The translations under genes were made by a program, and so were the position numbers. Shown here in pieces: positions 33,901 through 42,292 of a stretch of DNA of 64,000 nt; the stretch's first letter is position 1, and each line of letters opens with the position of its first letter. The DNA comes from Mesostigma viride. Taxonomy: Eukaryota; Streptophyta; Mesostigmatophyceae; Mesostigmatales; Mesostigmataceae. The notes below the pieces were generated by a model. The model was not told where the DNA came from and did no database searches. It worked only from the letters and a program-made list of their open reading frames with translations. The stretch is taken from contig RPFO01001837.1 of assembly GCA_009746045.1 (NCBI GenBank), forward strand, positions 31,001-95,000, written 5' to 3'.

Positions 33901-34553
33901 GGGCCTGGTTTGCCAGCATCTGTGGTCCGTCTTTGATGGTCCATAGCAGAATGCCTGATGAGGTGCTTGAGGATGAGAAGCCTCGAGTCATAGCCCGGTT
34001 GGTGGAGAGTACCCCTGATCTGATTTTGTCTGGGATTGACTTTACCCAGCCTATCACCTTGGAGATCTTTGTTGACAGTTCCATGGATGCTCGCCAGGTT
34101 ACCAAGGTCAGGGGGAGATCTGCTGCTCTGTTTGCTTTTTATCAGAGCAGGGCAAGTTTGTTCAGCTGGTACAGCAGACTGCAGAAGAGGGTCTGTATCA
34201 GTTCAGATGTGGCAGAATGCAGGGCCATATGCGAGGGGATCCAGTCCAGCCTGTACATAAAGGAGTTAATGCTGGAGCTGGCTTCAGTTACCCCTTGGAC
34301 CTTGCAGATGGAGACGTTGTTGCTAACAGACAGCATGGGTATGGTCCAGTTTGTTCACAAGCAGCTGGCCAGGAGCCGGGACCTGGATTATTTGTTGCTG
34401 AAGGAGTTGGCCAGTTTGGTTGACTTGAAGCATATCCCTGGCGAGGAGAACCCTGCTGATGCATTGACAAAGCTGCCACACAAGGCCCCAGCCCAGTACA
34501 ATGTACTGAGGAAGCTCATGAATGCTGACTGTCAAGTCGGTCTATCTGTCTAA
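30960..34553 (+). CDS. pol: Copia copy B Pol: integrase, protease-like, RT, RNase H
   Basis: 1197 codons open, starting at a TTG with no ATG, so it must be reached from Gag by frameshift or read-through. Order: linker; integrase zinc domain (about 140-175, HTMFGH, CKC); integrase core (D near 200 in VQVDIQ, D near 251 in QCDIQ, E near 282 in VVERAIQ); SH3-like tail (WHDGVVTRVEAAGHKCWV); retropepsin-like domain (about 525-610: EIDTNAQVSVMG, DGPVILGQNFLG); copia-type reverse transcriptase (LLDFKRAFLKSD near 797; HGDD near 893 in place of YVDD); RNase H (FVDSS near 1035, AECRAICEG, LLTDSMG) and the ending NPADALTKLP. Protease after integrase is the reverse of the usual copia order. The frame is intact. 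Confidence 0.92.
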   Translation: MIEPAHIPEPWRVPPGVCNEAASDSSEGQPHALVKEPIGHDGASLVTTESMPAVAAVVTRQRARHGGAEPEVGPGDVDPGGSQKHSDRAGLAQDGQDEDRAGDSLTGTTLVPPVHKGSVHTLSANNDNKRFSLLYDIASRLHTMFGHAAQSLQVARRLGGSELYSICQQVAQACKCRLVARKPKQSHARTPILQPGHVQVDIQRIRGLKLLVAVDRYTKYKTLEILPDMEKPTLIAALKLTRSRYPGLELLQCDIQFECCENLPEFPELLITPRESHGQQGVVERAIQEIKTVLLVERIPRTSSAIVTSAWLRSVEDRLNLRTPMFFGDIAINPLMLHTRMLPADAEQAWKEKLEAKFLKLRQKDKGWSVLEPNVGQQVVVWKEPSFPGKRGSWHDGVVTRVEAAGHKCWVAIDGSQAVHRLSWSKIRPRGGNQGDLFQVPAGVQGGGDVELPDQGATAVSSPQGDPGPAPGVPSHTVVGQAGGQAAPPERPDTRPRGVRLSDIVQALQRAKKEPKVSKLVQLDEPEVAAMEIDTNAQVSVMGPQHTGELLVGEPSCPWVSDFSGRTHLRVLGEVTAPVMGVDVTFLVLEDYDGPVILGQNFLGNPGISIRATALRRDGWGMIPLENFRTTFPVRCRAKPVKGVKWDEGEVPPAASLVIPAVLHPSSIGITHRSLAAHSPLTYDQLVQEMSSPTLFEAWKLAFSKALEEWLQFECAAPTDRRPPASRKLALRFVLKRKVVDEVSVPHVRPVLNEYHGTGSLPGEELYTPGMLHDTWRILLCLYVGLLNRGAAMSSVLLDFKRAFLKSDPEVARRVWKQDEPYCVEVPAIWKLELHQQFLVILKGLEGLRSSPIIWRLTLQEALISECGLRVSSVDPCLLLAQWEGLPVYASLHGDDLHLLAPTTWLKKFIPVISGKFSLGKELWQEPNKPVVFCGMQATLFRRDGEWSIRLQAGGDYKQTIVKALPEKITQAAGPELRGMWAWFASICGPSLMVHSRMPDEVLEDEKPRVIARLVESTPDLILSGIDFTQPITLEIFVDSSMDARQVTKVRGRSAALFAFYQSRASLFSWYSRLQKRVCISSDVAECRAICEGIQSSLYIKELMLELASVTPWTLQMETLLLTDSMGMVQFVHKQLARSRDLDYLLLKELASLVDLKHIPGEENPADALTKLPHKAPAQYNVLRKLMNADCQVGLSV

Positions 34554-35301
34554 AAGCTGAGAGCTGGGTGCTTAAGTCTCTGGATATCAGGCTGGGAGCT
34601 TGATTGTACATAATCCTGAGCACACCTTGAGGGGTGAGACATGTCTCTGGTGTGGGAATGTCTGACATTGTCTCTGATGGAGAGATGTCTATCTGGGGTT
34701 TTCATCTCAGTCTGAGGTTTCCCCAGATCTGTGGTTTGTGGGCGGGGTTCGATTCCCTGGTGCCGTCTTAAGGCGGAGTTTCACGGACTGGCTGACCCAT
34801 CCACCATGCTGGTGAGGTGGCGACAGGTCCCCTGATTTTCCACGGTTGGAACGAGTATAGGAGCTTGTGTTTTGCATGTGCTTCGCGTAGATGTTGTGTC
34901 TGGTTCGATAAGGGGCAGCAGACCGGCGCCGACTCCCGTCTGGGGGTCAGCAATGTTTTCTGATGAGCTGTTGTGGGTGATCTGTGGGGTTTCGCCTAAG
35001 GTCCTGAAGGTTGTACATACTTCTCAAGTTCTTAACTGAACACCTATGGGCTGCCACAGTTGGCCAACCTCTTGTACATGGGTAACACAACGAGCCTCCC
35101 GTGAAGGGATAGGGACTCATTGTAATTTGTTTGTGCTCCTGAGCCAGTATGGGTGCTATGTACATATAATAAGGAATCCAAGCTGACTGTCATGCCCAGC
35201 GGGTTGTGACTTGTAGTCTGGGGAGGATATCCAGTACCCATTGTGTGTGTTTGTATGTAGACTTGTGTGAGCTGCTACAGCTCAAGAAAAGAAAGGATTG
35301 G
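34554..35301 (+). other. Copia copy B 3' untranslated region
   Basis: Non-coding sequence between pol and the right LTR. It contains a tRNA T-arm-like sequence at 34743-34770 and ends in a polypurine tract at about 35283-35301. Confidence 0.7.
34743..34770 (+). other. tRNA T-arm-like sequence (B-box match)
   Basis: CGGGGTTCGATTCCCTG contains a full B-box match (GGTTCGATTCC), with a 5-bp stem (CGGGG/CCCTG, one G-T pair) around a 7-base T loop. It is also found in copy A at about 38219-38236. No rest of a tRNA could be folded upstream, so it is a relic or chance mimic, not a tRNA gene. Confidence 0.5.
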
Positions 35302-35996
35302 AGTTAACGCCAAGCGCATTGGCGTGATCCTGATTCGGCATATCTCTGCGATTCCAGCGGCACCGGAACGAGTTCATTCCGACAAGTATCAAGAAAGTTA
35401 TGGCGTTCCGACTTCCCGGTCGCGCGCGAGCGCGAGCCGGCTGTTCTTCTAAGTCGGACGTGAATATTTGCCGACGACATATGGGGTCGACAGTAATTCC
35501 TGGGCTGACAGGAATTAGGTGCTGTACCTACGACGGTATTGGATTAATACGTCGTACGCAGGAAATAGGAACCTTAACCTGTGGTCTGTTGGTACCGCAG
35601 GCTTAGTCCTGGACTTCTAGGTGCAGATGCAATAGTCACTGTGGACTGTGCTCTGTGGTCACTGTGCCTGTATGGCAGACCTACTGTATAGGAGTGGGCG
35701 CTGTACAGGTAGTGAATACTGTACCGGGGGTGTTATTACTGAGCAGGCCTGCTAGGCTGCTCAGGACTAGCAAGCACAGTGCACAAGTATATAAACAATA
35801 GGCCAGTGCCAAATGGGCATCTCTTGCGAGCCCGCCTCACGTGTTGTGCCTTGACTTGGCAAGCTCGTGTGCAAGCCTCAAGTGTTGAGCGCTGTAAACA
35901 TTATCCGATTTAACAAAGCTCCGTTTCCAACCATATTCACACATTGCTGCATTGCAACCATATCCTTCACATTGCGTGTGCGAAGAAAGCTTAACT
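35302..35996 (+). repeat. Copia copy B 3' LTR
   Basis: 695 bp, AGTTAACGCC to AAGCTTAACT, followed by target duplication CCCAC. Confidence 0.93.
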
Positions 35997-36001
35997 CCCA
36001 C

Positions 36002-36292
36002 TTCTCCATTACAATATAATTATCCATCTGGCCGTGTACAGGCAAAGATCCCCGAAGTAACTTACTGAAACGTATCTTACAGCATCGGATCACTGGCACC
36101 TAATCTACAGGTGGTAGATTACCAACCAAGACCCGTCGCGGTAATTTACTCTGTCGGTAATTAATGTACTACCAAAGATGTGCAGTCGTAACGTTACTCT
36201 TACTTACGGCTAGTAAAATTACTACGTAGGATGATAGGTAGTAATGATTACGGCGTTGGATCTCACGCCTCGTATCTAGGTAGTAAGATAAG
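36002..36292 (-). repeat. CACTA right subterminal region
   Basis: Short motifs GTAATTTAC, GGTAGTAA, GTACTACC and TTACGGC are scattered in both orientations, resembling the left array but not tandem. Confidence 0.6.
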
Positions 36293-36348
36293 ACCTCGTA
36301 ATTTACGCCTCGGATCCTTTTTACTACCCTCGGACGAAAAGTATAGTG
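36293..36348 (-). repeat. CACTA right terminal inverted repeat
   Basis: Exact reverse complement of 14478-14533, ending TAGTG; copia copy A resumes directly after it. Confidence 0.92.
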
Positions 36349-38010
36349 CACCCCAGCAGTATTGGCATAACTCACAGGAGCCTTGCTGCACACTCTCCTT
36401 TGACATATGACCAGCTGGTCCAAGAGATGAGCTCGCCTACTTTGTTTGAGGCTTGGAAGCTCGCCTTCTCCAAGGCATTGGAGGAGTGGTTGCAGTTTGA
36501 GTGTGCTGCACCAACAGACAGACGTTCCCCAGCATCAAGGAAGCTTGCTTTGAGATTTGTGCTGAAGAGGAAGGTTGTGGATGAGGTATCAGTGCCCCAT
36601 GTCAGGCCTGTCCTGAATGAGTATCACGGCACGGGGAGTCTGCCAGGAGAGGAGCTGTACACGCCAGGGATGCTACACGACACATGGAGAATTTTGCTAT
36701 GTCTCTACGTGGGGTTGCTTAACAGGGGAGCAGCTATGTCATCAGTGCTGCTGGACTTCAAGAGGGCATTTTTAAAATCTGATCCAGAAGTGGCCAGGAG
36801 GGTGTGGAAGCAGGATGAGCCTTACTGTGTTGAGGTGCCTGCCATCTGGAAGCTGGAGCTGCATCAACAATTCCTGGTTATTCTGAAGGGCCTGGAAGGA
36901 CTCAGGTCGAGCCCAATCATCTGGAGACTCACGCTGCAGGAAGCTCTGATCAGTGAGTGTGGCTTGAGAGTGTCTTCAGTTGATCCCTGTTTGCTGCTGG
37001 CCCAATGGGAGGGTCTGCCAGTGTATGCTAGTTTGCATGGAGATGATCTGCATTTGCTAGCCCCCACGACCTGGCTGAAGAAGTTTATTCCTGTCATCAT
37101 CAGTGGCAAGTTTTCACTGGGCAAGGAGCTGTGGCAGGAGCCCAACAAGCCTGTAGTGTTCTGTGGAATGCAGGCTACCCTGTTCAGGAGGGACGGGGAG
37201 TGGAGTATCAGGCTTCAGGCTGGAGGAGATTATAAACAGACCATTGTGAAGGCCTTGCCAGAGAAGATCACCCAGGCTGCAGGACCTGAGTTGAGAGGCA
37301 TGTGGGCCTGGTTTGCCAGCATCTGTGGTCCGTCTTTGATGGTCCATAGCAGAATGCCTGATGAGGTGCTTGAGGATGAGAAGCCTCGAGTCATAGCCCG
37401 GTTGGTGGAGAGTACCCCTGATCTGATTTTGTCTGGGATTGACTTTGCCCAGCCTATCACCTTGGAGATCTTTGTTGACAGTTCCATGGATGCTCGCCAG
37501 GTTACCAAGGTCAGGGGGAGATCTGCTGCTCTGTTTGCTTTTTATCAGAGCAGGGCAAGTTTGTTCAGCTGGTACAGCAGACTGCAGAAGAGGGTCTGTA
37601 TCAGTTCAGATGTGGCAGAATGCAGGGCCATATGCGAGGGGATCCAGTCCAGCCTGTACATAAAGGAGTTAATGCTGGAGCTGGCTTCAGTTACCCCTTG
37701 GACCTTGCAGATGGAGACGTTGTTGCTAACAGACAGCATGGGTATGGTCCAGTTTGTTCACAAGCAGCTGGCCAGAAGCCGGGACCTGGATTATTTGCTG
37801 CTGAAGGAGTTGGCCAGTTTGGTTGACTTGAAGCATATCCCTGGCGAGGAGAACCCTGCTGATGCATTGACAAAGCTGCCACACAAGGCCCCAGCCCAGT
37901 ACAATGTACTGAGGAAGCTCATGAATGCTGACTGCATGTCAAGTCGGTCTATCTGTCTAAAAGACATGAGCTGGGTGCTTAAGTCTCTGGATATCAGGCT
38001 GGGAGCTTGA
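36349..38010 (+). CDS. pol: Copia copy A pol, reverse transcriptase and RNase H part
   Basis: About 553 residues matching residues from about 663 of the copy-B Pol, starting exactly where copy A stops at 14477. It is intact through reverse transcriptase (HGDD) and RNase H (NPADALTKLP). It differs from copy B by a 3-base addition near 37099 and by a longer C-terminus (SSRSICLKDMSWVLKSLDIR). Cut off from its promoter and Gag by 21.9 kb, it is a fragment, not a working gene. Confidence 0.88.
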   Translation, partial: HPSSIGITHRSLAAHSPLTYDQLVQEMSSPTLFEAWKLAFSKALEEWLQFECAAPTDRRSPASRKLALRFVLKRKVVDEVSVPHVRPVLNEYHGTGSLPGEELYTPGMLHDTWRILLCLYVGLLNRGAAMSSVLLDFKRAFLKSDPEVARRVWKQDEPYCVEVPAIWKLELHQQFLVILKGLEGLRSSPIIWRLTLQEALISECGLRVSSVDPCLLLAQWEGLPVYASLHGDDLHLLAPTTWLKKFIPVIISGKFSLGKELWQEPNKPVVFCGMQATLFRRDGEWSIRLQAGGDYKQTIVKALPEKITQAAGPELRGMWAWFASICGPSLMVHSRMPDEVLEDEKPRVIARLVESTPDLILSGIDFAQPITLEIFVDSSMDARQVTKVRGRSAALFAFYQSRASLFSWYSRLQKRVCISSDVAECRAICEGIQSSLYIKELMLELASVTPWTLQMETLLLTDSMGMVQFVHKQLARSRDLDYLLLKELASLVDLKHIPGEENPADALTKLPHKAPAQYNVLRKLMNADCMSSRSICLKDMSWVLKSLDIRLGA

Positions 38011-38780
38011 TTGTACATAATCCTGAGCACACCTTGAGGGGTGAGACATGTCTCTGGTGTGGGAATGTCTGACATTGTCTCTGATGGAGAAATGTCTATC
38101 TGGGGTTTTCATCTCAGTCTGAGGTTTCCCCAGATCTGTGGTTTGTGGCCACAAACCACAGATCTGGGGAAACCTCAGACTGAGATGAAAACCCCAGATA
38201 GACATTTCTTCGCCCGGGCGGGGTTCGATTCCCTGGTGCCGTTGGGTTAAGGCGGAGTTTCACGGACTGGCTGACCCATCCACCATGCTGGTGAGGTGGC
38301 GACAGGTCCCCTGATTTTCCACGGTTGGAACGAGTATAGGAGCTTGTGTTTTGCATGTGCTTCGCGTAGATGTTGTGTCTGGTTCGATAAGGGGCAGCAG
38401 ACCGGCGCCGACTCCCGTCTGGGGGTCAGCAATGTTTTCTGATGAGCTGTTGTGGGTGATCTGTGGGGTTTCGCCTAAGGTCCTGAAGGTTGTACATACT
38501 TCTCAAGTTCTTAACTGAACACCTATGGGCTGCCACAGTTGGCCAACCTCTTGTACATGGGTAACACAACGAGCCTCCCGTGAAGGGATAGGGACTCATT
38601 GTAATTTGTTTGTGCTCCTGAGCCAGTATGGGTGCTATGTACATATAATAAGGAATCCAAGCTGACTGTCATGCCCAGCGGGTTGTGACTTGTAGTCGAG
38701 GGAGGATGTCCAGTACCCATTGTGTGTGTTTGTATGTAGACTTGTGTGAGCTGCTACAGCTCAAGAAAAGAAAGGATTGG
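38011..38780 (+). other. Copia copy A 3' untranslated region
   Basis: As in copy B, but with an extra 61-bp inverted copy creating a perfect palindrome. Ends in the polypurine tract before the LTR. Confidence 0.7.
38088..38209. repeat. Perfect 122-bp palindrome
   Basis: Two 61-bp arms (38088-38148 and 38149-38209) meet at GTGG/CCAC with no spacer. Copy B has only the left arm, so the right arm was added in copy A, next to the T-arm-like sequence. Confidence 0.95.
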
Positions 38781-39482
38781 AGTTAACGCCAAGCGCATTG
38801 GCGTGATCCTGATTCGGCATTTCTCTGCGATTCCAGCGGCACCGGAACGAGTTCATTCCGACAAGTATCAAGAAAGTTATGGCGTTCCGACTTCCCGGTA
38901 GCGCGCGAGCGCGAGCCGGCTGTTCTTCTAAGTCGGACGTGAATATTTGCCGACGACATATGGGGTCGACAGTAATTCCTGGGCTGACAGGAATTAGGTG
39001 CTGAGCCTACGACGGTATTGGGTTAATACGTCGTACGCAGGAAATAGGAACCTTAACCTGTGGTCTGGTGGTACCGCAGGCCTAGTCCTGGACTTCTAGG
39101 TGCAGATGCAATAATCACTGTGGTGACTGTACTCTGTGGTCACTGTGCCTGTATGGCAGACCTACTGTATAGGAACTGGGCGCTGTACAGGTAGTGAATA
39201 CTGTACCGGGGGTGTTATTACTGAGCAGGCCTCCTAGGCTGCTCAGGACTAGCAAGCACAGTGCACAAGTATATAAACAATAGGCCAGTGCCAATTGGGC
39301 ATCTCTTGCGACTCAGCCCGCCTCACGTGTTGTGCCTTGACTTGGCAAACGCGTGTACAAGCCTCAAGTGTGTGAGCGCTGTAACATTATCCAATTTTAA
39401 CAAAGCTCCGTTTCCAACCATATTCACACATTGCTGCATTGCAACCATATCCTTCACATTGCGTTTGCTAGGAACGTTAACT
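38781..39482 (+). repeat. Copia copy A 3' LTR
   Basis: 702 bp, AGTTAACGCC to GAACGTTAACT. It is more diverged than the copy-B pair, consistent with an older insertion. Confidence 0.92.
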
Positions 39483-39487
39483 GGCAG

Positions 39488-40070
39488 AGCGCAGCAGGGG
39501 GGAAACCGGTATACCGTGGAGGCCGGGGGGTGCGCGGTCATCCACGTTGACCACAAGCCCTGACATGCAGGCACCTCCTGCCACCTCGATTGCATGCCTA
39601 GGGAATATATACCAACTGGTACTTGTAGATTAGTCAGGCCTAGCCTACTAGCATGTGGCCTAGGCGCATGTGTGCCCATTATTGGGGCCCCCCATGGATG
39701 ATGCCTTCAGAATTTTAATGCCAAGCCATGCCTATAATGGGACCCCCCATGGATGTTGCATTAATTAAGAATTTAGCCATGCTATGCCTATCTATGCAGA
39801 GAGACGCTCGAGCGACAGAGATCTCTGTTGAGACGCCATGCCCTAGCTCTTAGTATAGCCATGCGACCAAGTATTTCTCTCTCAAACGCACGCGCAAGCT
39901 TCTCGGAATTCTCACCTTCCACCAGGGCGAAGTTCTTTCAAGACGATGACGTTGACGGGCTGCGCTTGGCGAGCTCGGCCTGGCTCGCGGAGGTAGAGCG
40001 TCTGCTGCTGGAGCTGCCGGTGCTGCGACGGCGGAGGTGGTGGATCGTCAGGTGGTGTGCTGCTTAAGCA
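39488..40070. other. No gene recognised
   Basis: Flanking DNA of the copia element. CCCCCCATGGATG-type blocks occur twice (39688, 39743). No supported gene. Confidence 0.35.
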
Positions 40071-41585
40071 TGTCCGCCCAGGTCGGGATGGGAGGAGCAT
40101 CACCAGCCACTGAGGCCAGCTGGCTTGGCGGCAATGTCCCTCACCGCCTGGGCGGTGATGCCTGCGGTGTTCTGCAGGCATCCGATGGCGATGGCGTTGT
40201 CCTGGAGGCGCTGGTCGATGTCGCGGAGCTAGGCGGTGATGGAGTCGGTGGAGGCGGAGGGCGCACATCACCTAAAAAGGGCCTTTTTTGTTACATGGAG
40301 CCATATCTTAATTCCACATATATTCTGATCATACCTGACATATATAATCATATCAAGCCCCCTTTCTGGACTTAAGGTCCCCCTAGGACCCTCTTCACAT
40401 CACACTATTTGGGGGTCCAGCTGATCTATTTTTAGCATCAAACTGTGACGTGGAAAAGTGCAAAAGTCACCATTTTCTGGATATAAGGAGGCATAGGCAC
40501 CCCATACAAGCCACAAACTTATTCCAATTCACTCTGGATATTGTCATGCTATGTAATTAACATGCACAAAGACATTAATTATTAAGAAATATGCCTAGTG
40601 GGACCGAAATATGGCCTCTAAATCTGGCACAAACGAGCCAAAATACCGAAAAAATGCATAATTTCGAGACATATGGAGCCATGCAAGGGACACTTGTGGC
40701 CCAATTAGGCCAGAAATCATCATGTTTATTACAAAATACTTAAATTTACACGGCATCATGCATTGGCACAAGAAAGGGCCACTGTCAGCCCACTAAATAT
40801 GACGAATGCAAGCAAAAATGTAGCAAAATATGCACATTAACTCAGTATTCTGTGGCATACATTCAAGAGAAGCTTTGATCAGTTGTAGTAATTGTGTGTG
40901 TGTGGAGGCGAGGAGGGTGGCGGTGGCGGTGGGGATGGTGGGGAGCTCAGCATATATGCAGCCAGCGTGCGGCCCACAGCTGCCACATCTGCAGCTAGGG
41001 ACGTCACGTGCTGTGAGATGGCTTCTTGGAGGTGGTGGAAGAAGGTGGCTTAATTCGGTCGAGGGGGGGGTGGCCCAGAGGTTCACGGCAGCGCGCTGAA
41101 GGATGGAAAGGAGGGCGGCGAGCTGAAGGCGCGGTCGGGGCCAGCCAGCCAAGTGGTCAGGCCCGCGGTGCAGAAAACGGCCGTCAGATCCGGTGCGGAG
41201 ACAATTATATGGCGTTGGAGGCGCCCTGGCACAGGTCAAGAAGGGAGGCATATGACCCATAAAACATGAGCTCCAGTACCCGGATGTGTGGCATGTCGAA
41301 AAAGCGGGTTCTGTCGACGTCAAAGGTGGAAAATAAACTGTCAAGGTCAAAGTCGTGCTCAGACCAGCTAGGTTCGCCGGCCAGGGCGGCTGCGTTTGGG
41401 CGCTCAGGCGATGCAGAGGGCGAGGCATTAAGCCCGGGAGGGTTCGAGGCGACCACCAGTGCACGACTAGTGTCACCGCTGCCTGCCGGACCTGAGGGCG
41501 AAGCTGCAGCCGGAGCTGCAGACGGAATGTCAGGGCTTAGCGCAGCCGCCAGGCTGCGTTGCGTCGAGGAGCGTTTGCTCGTCAT
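40071..41585 (-). pseudogene. ORF1-like coiled-coil gene remnant
   Basis: From ATG 41585 the minus strand encodes 126 residues: a Ser/Ala/Pro-rich start ending SPSASPERP, then EPSWSEHDFDLDSLFSTFDV and MPHIRVLELMFYG. Downstream on the same strand, in shifting frames, lie helical pieces (HLQEAISQHVTSLAADVAAV near 41000; LRDIDQRLQDNAIAIG near 40200) and PTWADMLKQHTT ending about 40071. The layout (SPSASPE-rich start, helical middle, coiled coils) resembles the ORF at 63229. It is probably a decayed ORF1 of a non-LTR retrotransposon, though a host gene with introns is possible. Confidence 0.35.
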
Positions 41586-42090
41586 ATATTGCGTAATAGC
41601 TTCGGAAAATTATATCAGCGTGTGCGTCTTAGAAAGACGAAGCGATTGTGATATTCACAGCCAAATTCGGTGCCCGAACGTGAAAGTTATGAGCTCCGCC
41701 GTCAGCCGTGGCTACCTCGTGGCTCGTGGGCCTGGTAGGTGAGGTAGAACTGCGCGGGTGCCACCGCCTTCCCCACTTACGGGACAAGGCGGCTCTCCCA
41801 TGCACCAGTCCTGCTCACCTTCCCCTCCTCTGAGGACAAGCAGCGGTTCCTCTCTCGTCGCAAGAGGTTGCACGGCCTCACCTGGACGCTGGACAACGAC
41901 CTGACCCCCGCTCAGACGCCATCATGCCCTATATATTAGCCATTGCTTAGCCATGATCATCTTCTGGACACCCCATGTCCGCAACTTTGCAGAGCTGCTG
42001 GCATTAATACAGGGTACGTGGTGCAGGTGCACCTAAGTTGTGCACCCCGAGTAGGTGGCAGTTTACACCCACCTGCAGGAATTGTCGCCT
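41586..42090. other. No gene recognised
   Basis: Intergenic sequence with no supported feature. Confidence 0.35.
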
Positions 42091-42091
42091 A

Positions 42092-42244
42092 GAATGCAAC
42101 CATATGCCCCTTCTCAGGGATATGTGTTACGTATCCTCCCCACGGAGGTATTAATTTATTAATTAATTAATTATCAACATCACTCCGTTGGGAGTAAATG
42201 TAGCACATATCCCTGAGAAGGGGCATATGGCTTTTAGTACATTC
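42092..42244. mobile_element. Fold-back (MITE-like) element
   Basis: Inverted arms 42100-42126 and 42204-42230 match perfectly over 27 bp (CCATATGCCCCTTCTCAGGG...). Imperfect pairing continues inwards (CCACGGAGG against CTCCGTTGG) and outwards to GAATG/CATTC. The centre is a (TTAA/TAAT) tract. Right-arm fragments occur at 23028 and 62201. Confidence 0.75.
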
Positions 42245-42292
42245 AAGGCTACTTCATGAATGCAAGGGTGGGAATGTAAGCTACCCCTGCTC

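Larger units (their letters stand above)
27991..35996 (+). mobile_element. Ty1/copia-like LTR retrotransposon copy B, complete
   Basis: 8006 bp with LTRs at 27991-28683 and 35302-35996 (about eight differences) and a perfect 5-bp target duplication CCCAC (27986-27990, 35997-36001). LTR ends are AGTTAA and TTAACT instead of TG and CA. A polypurine tract (AAGAAAAGAAAGGATTGG) lies directly before the right LTR. It encodes an upstream ORF, Gag and Pol. Pol is intact, but Gag and the upstream ORF have small indels. It lies inside the CACTA unit, so it inserted after that. Confidence 0.95.

Noticed and set aside
34743-34770. A complete tRNA gene
   Set aside because: Only the T arm can be folded; no acceptor, D or anticodon arms match upstream.
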